A stretch of 64,000 nt of DNA from Alisma plantago-aquatica (taxonomy: Eukaryota > Streptophyta > Magnoliopsida > Alismatales > Alismataceae). Below the pieces are notes generated by a model. The model saw nothing but the letters and a program-made list of their open reading frames with translations, did no database searches and had not been told where the DNA came from. The stretch is from the NCBI GenBank assembly GCA_963693085.1, contig OY856409.1, forward strand, positions 1,539,792,072 to 1,539,856,071, given 5' to 3'. The position numbers were made by a program, and so were the translations under genes. Below are positions 60,498 through 64,000 of this stretch, piece by piece; the stretch's first letter is position 1, and each line of letters opens with the position of its first letter.

Positions 60498-62827
60498 TGT
60501 TACAACCGTCATCTATTTTTTCTAGTAATTCTAGTGATTTAAGATAACTATAATGTTTTTTGTGCTTTTATTAGTAATATATTACCTTGTGCTTTATCTT
60601 AACTTTGGTAATCTCAAATACTTATTTGGATGACTCATAATCATGACTTAAGCATATCACATGATGTGGTATTTTAGTTGATATAGAACTAGTCCATACA
60701 TATATGTGGGATAAGAATTAATGATACATGAGAAAATAATGAATAAATATATCTTTTTACAACCAAATTGGAGTTAAAATGAGAGAATGATTTCCTTTTT
60801 AGTAACATGTACAGAAACCCAATGACCCCCGAGGTCCAACAACCGCCAGGAATCGCCACCCAAGATAGTCAATCATAAAATGATCATAAATTTTGATATA
60901 CATATTGTTTTTCATCAAAATGAAGTGCTTTTGAGCCATAATTCAACCCTCTACACTCGTTGAACCTTAAACTGATGAAAGATGACCTTTAAGGTGATTT
61001 GGAGGGCAATTTTTAGGGAAGAACATGAAGAACGACGGAAACCTAAGGGTTTGTCATAGATTCAACTTGGTAAGTAGATTTTAATAGTTGATCTTTCATT
61101 ATCTTCATGTTCCCTTGCTCAGAACTCCTGATCCAACAATTGAAGGTTTTGATTAATCTTTGTTCTTCATCTTCTACCTCCAACATATCTTCTTTAGGGT
61201 CGGTAAACTTATTGAAAGGTTGTTTGGATGGATTTCTTCAGGTCTGAATCTTGGATCAGACCATGAAAAGGTATATTTTGAGTTTATCTAGGCTAGATAC
61301 AAGATCAACAAGATAAAAAGTGTACTTGTGAGTGGAAAGTCACCTTCTAGCCCCGATTTACAACATAAAAATTCAAATAATGGCTTTCCAACATTCAAAC
61401 CTTGTTCTATGATAACTGTGATGAATTTGAAAAATTTATGCAGTGACTTTTAGTAGTATAAATGCTTTAATAATCATATTTTGGTGATATAATATCGTAT
61501 TGAAAAGTTACTATGCGGCGTATTATGAATGAAATGTGATGAAATGGAGTAAAAAGAGGCATCGAGGTAGATGGGTTGCCCTAATTCAGATTTAAAGAGT
61601 TGAACTGTGGTTTATGAGAACTATGAAAGCTGCTAGATGATTTATGTGCCTATTTTGAGATGAGTAAATGATAAAAACATGACAGGGATTTGTAACGAAG
61701 ATGAATCTTGTTAGATCAACTAAACATCATTAGACATGAGATATCCTGGACACTTTAGAATCCTTAGAGGAGGCCTGCATTGTGAGGAGGAAACATGCTT
61801 CCCGATTGGAGGCCTCACGTAGGTCGAGCTAAGTTGGAGCGCACCAGTAGGGTGTGGGGGTCTAGTCCTGTGAGGGAAAACTTCTTAAATGATTGGTATC
61901 CAACACCAATCAAGGATGTCGGTGGTACTTGAGTTATGAGTTGTGGCGACCAATGGACATCTTAAGTAGGTCCACTGGTGCACAACAAGCCTGAGGGCTT
62001 TGACTCCCCACCTGAGTACCTAGGTTGAGAGGAGGAGCCGAGATATCTGGACGCTTCCATTAGCTTTTAAAAGTCATACTTTGTGATGCCATCTATATAC
62101 ATGGTATTGAGACTATAGACTTAGGATCTTGAGCATACTTTTAAGTCGTATACAATGAGATCGTAGCCTATTGCGATGCTTTCACATGTTATGATACACC
62201 TCATGTGGATCTAATGACATAATAAATGGATTAAAATGAAGTGAATGGATTTAGGTTATCTTTTTTGTATTTGATATCAGACCAACTGCTATGATGATTG
62301 ATTTATAGTTTTAAACTACCAATGCTTTTATACTTCTACATTTAAGCTCTATCAACTGTAAACATTTTAAATATCTTGGTTACCAATTGATTTTCTACTC
62401 ACTGAGCCAATAGCTCATCAACCTACTAAACAATTTTTAGGTAAAGGACTAGCTCTTCTTGAGGAGACAAAAGCCATTTTTTATCAAGAGTAGTACAAAG
62501 GTCCTATCAAGAAATAGTTAGAATAAATAGATGGTCTCTTATCCTTCCTCTAGATTTTGGGAATGAAAGAGTGAGAAAAGAGAGAAGTTTGTAATGAAAT
62601 GTACATAATGTAATATTTAGTGTGAAATTCTTTCTTATATGTAATAGTCAAACTCTAATGTATCCTTAAGTTATGTTTGAAGCAGACATTATTGTTTAGT
62701 AAGTAATGTTACTATATATCTAAGAAAAGAAAAAGTTATGGCTGATTTTCATTAAGTGATTAAAAATTGATTGATATGCTAATATCCTTGGTGGGCCCTA
62801 ACCATGGATTAGCGGGTTTGGGTTACA
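60498..62827 (+). repeat. 3' LTR of element C (2,330 bp), holding the empty site of B
   Basis: TGTTACAACC to GGGTTACA, uninterrupted and colinear with 7455-8911 joined to 24365-25325. At about 61856-61868 it reads GGGGGTCTAGTCC, the unoccupied version of the site where B entered the 5' LTR. It has no gene. Confidence 0.88.
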
Positions 62828-64000
62828 TCATGGTATGTGTCCTACCCTTTCCACTTGCACCGGGCCCACCAAACACCCTAATGCATACTAAAAGCCCTCA
62901 GACAGGGTGGGCATAGAATAGTCATAGAATGTTCTCTCGTGCCTCCCCTTTGACCAAATCAACAAGAATATGTTCAAAATTCATTGTGAAGACTCCAATA
63001 AGCGGCACATGGTTGATATATGCCCTACGCTCTCTATGTTCCCTACACTTGTTGCATTGACAGAATCAGTATACCTCATTCTTAATGCATCTAGCAAACT
63101 AGGAAGCACATATTTAGTGTGTCAGACTCCCAATTGCCTAAGAGGATCACCTCTTGAGCCCTAACACTATTTAAACCTCACCACTATAAATATATCCCCC
63201 AACCATTACTTACAAGGGTTGAGACCTGCATGATGTCATTTTGAAAGGTTGTCCATTAAGAATTGAGATTGGGATTTTTAGAGAGTAAGAAAAAGTTGAA
63301 GCATAGGAAGAGTAATCCAAAAAGGCACCCACCACCCCTTTTGAGATCCTAACACCAAGACCTGTCATTTTCTACATCTATACTCAAGAGAATAAAGAGC
63401 GGATAAGTCCATATCTACTCCCTGCTGTTGGTATGTATGCCCTGAGATCCAATCATATGATGATTGGATTGGGATACATTATGATTGATTTGATAAATAT
63501 CAAAGGCAAGCTTCCAATTTATTTTTGTTCAACCAGTTATGAGATAATGATAGAATAAAACAAATGTCTAGAGAATGATAATACTCAATGACGTATCTCA
63601 TCAGGTTAATGAACTGAAGAATGAGATCATACGGATGCTAAGAGTTTGTACATTCTTGTTTTGTCCCTAGTTGGATGTCATTGTGGAAGGTTGATAGATA
63701 ACAATGACACAAAAAGACTAGAGTGTGTGTTGGTTGATGACAAAGTCTCATTAGTCATGATATGTGATATCAAACCAAGTACATGGATACATATTAGAGA
63801 ATGGTGTATCAGACAGACCCACTGTTAGAGTGACACCTGGAACCATGACATGGTAGTCACAGTTAGCTCTCACAGTGATGGTGGTGATTATAATTCTTAG
63901 ACCTAAAATCACTGCACTCATCACATGTCATTGGGTACACTTTGACATCATCAAATGCGGTCCTAAAATATGGAGTGTTATAAAGGTGATGATTGGGTGC
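62828..64000. other. Right flank of element C, unassigned
   Basis: No convincing gene. A TATA-like CTATAAATATATCCCC is near 63185. A TGTTGGTATGTATGCCC at 63426 resembles the start of a copia LTR, but its other end is not in the window. The open frames at 62970-63164 and 63646-63828 are short and unrecognised. Confidence 0.35.

Larger units (their letters stand above)
7455..62827 (+). mobile_element. Element C: old gypsy retrotransposon split by B, F and D
   Basis: The pieces, in order, are: 5' LTR (7455-8911 and 24365-25325), degraded primer site (25336-25348), gag (25421-25801 and 27485 to about 28160), pol (about 28190-31640 and 60405-60460), polypurine tract (60485-60497) and 3' LTR (60498-62827). 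The two LTRs start alike (TGTTACAACC) and can be aligned along their length. After removing each insertion and one copy of its target duplication, the reading runs on across the join: VEDKRMN in gag, and VIWRKHDIE to STWEVELE in pol. I found no matching target duplication for C itself (taata on the left, tcatg on the right). Confidence 0.88.

Overview
This window is a nuclear plant (angiosperm) intergenic region made almost entirely of LTR retrotransposons inserted into one another. The evidence is Ty3/gypsy and Ty1/copia gag-pol genes, primer binding sites matching plant initiator tRNA-Met, 5-bp target duplications and long LTRs with TATA boxes. I found no host gene, rRNA, tRNA or CRISPR. The species cannot be told from the sequence.

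Layout. (A) 1-7041, minus: the 5' LTR (2490-7041) and gag to reverse transcriptase (RT) of a chromovirus-like gypsy element that runs off the left edge. (C) 7455-62827, plus: the oldest recognisable host element, a decayed gypsy element whose 5' LTR, gag and pol have each been split by later insertions. (B) 8912-24359, minus: a complete gypsy element with two 5.3-kb LTRs and a perfect 5-bp target duplication, inside the 5' LTR of C. (F) 25802-27479, plus: a solo copia LTR inside the gag of C. (D) 31641-60399, plus: a gypsy element inside the last codons of C pol. (E) 32874-48540, plus: a solo LTR of the A family inside the 5' LTR of D. (G) 36179-47286, minus: an apparently intact Sirevirus-like copia element inside E. 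The nesting order is C, then D, then E, then G. After G, E, D, B and F are taken out, the reading of C closes up again. A short unassigned stretch lies at 7042-7454 and another at 62828-64000.

Coding state. A, B and D keep the gag, protease, RT, RNase H, integrase and chromodomain order where it is present, but carry stop codons that are nearly all C-to-T or G-to-A changes. G keeps gag, pol with intact catalytic motifs, and a third open frame in the envelope-like position. Its two LTRs look almost identical, so it is the youngest insertion.

Most interesting signals. (1) The third open frame of G has its own upstream module, with the palindromes and TATA box of the G LTR, suggesting an internal promoter. 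(2) The gypsy LTRs A, B and E hold arrays of a 24-bp near-perfect inverted repeat built on AAACGGT. (3) The copia LTRs carry a repeated run of strong 5' splice-site-like GGTAAGT motifs. (4) The 60498-62827 LTR preserves the empty target site of element B.
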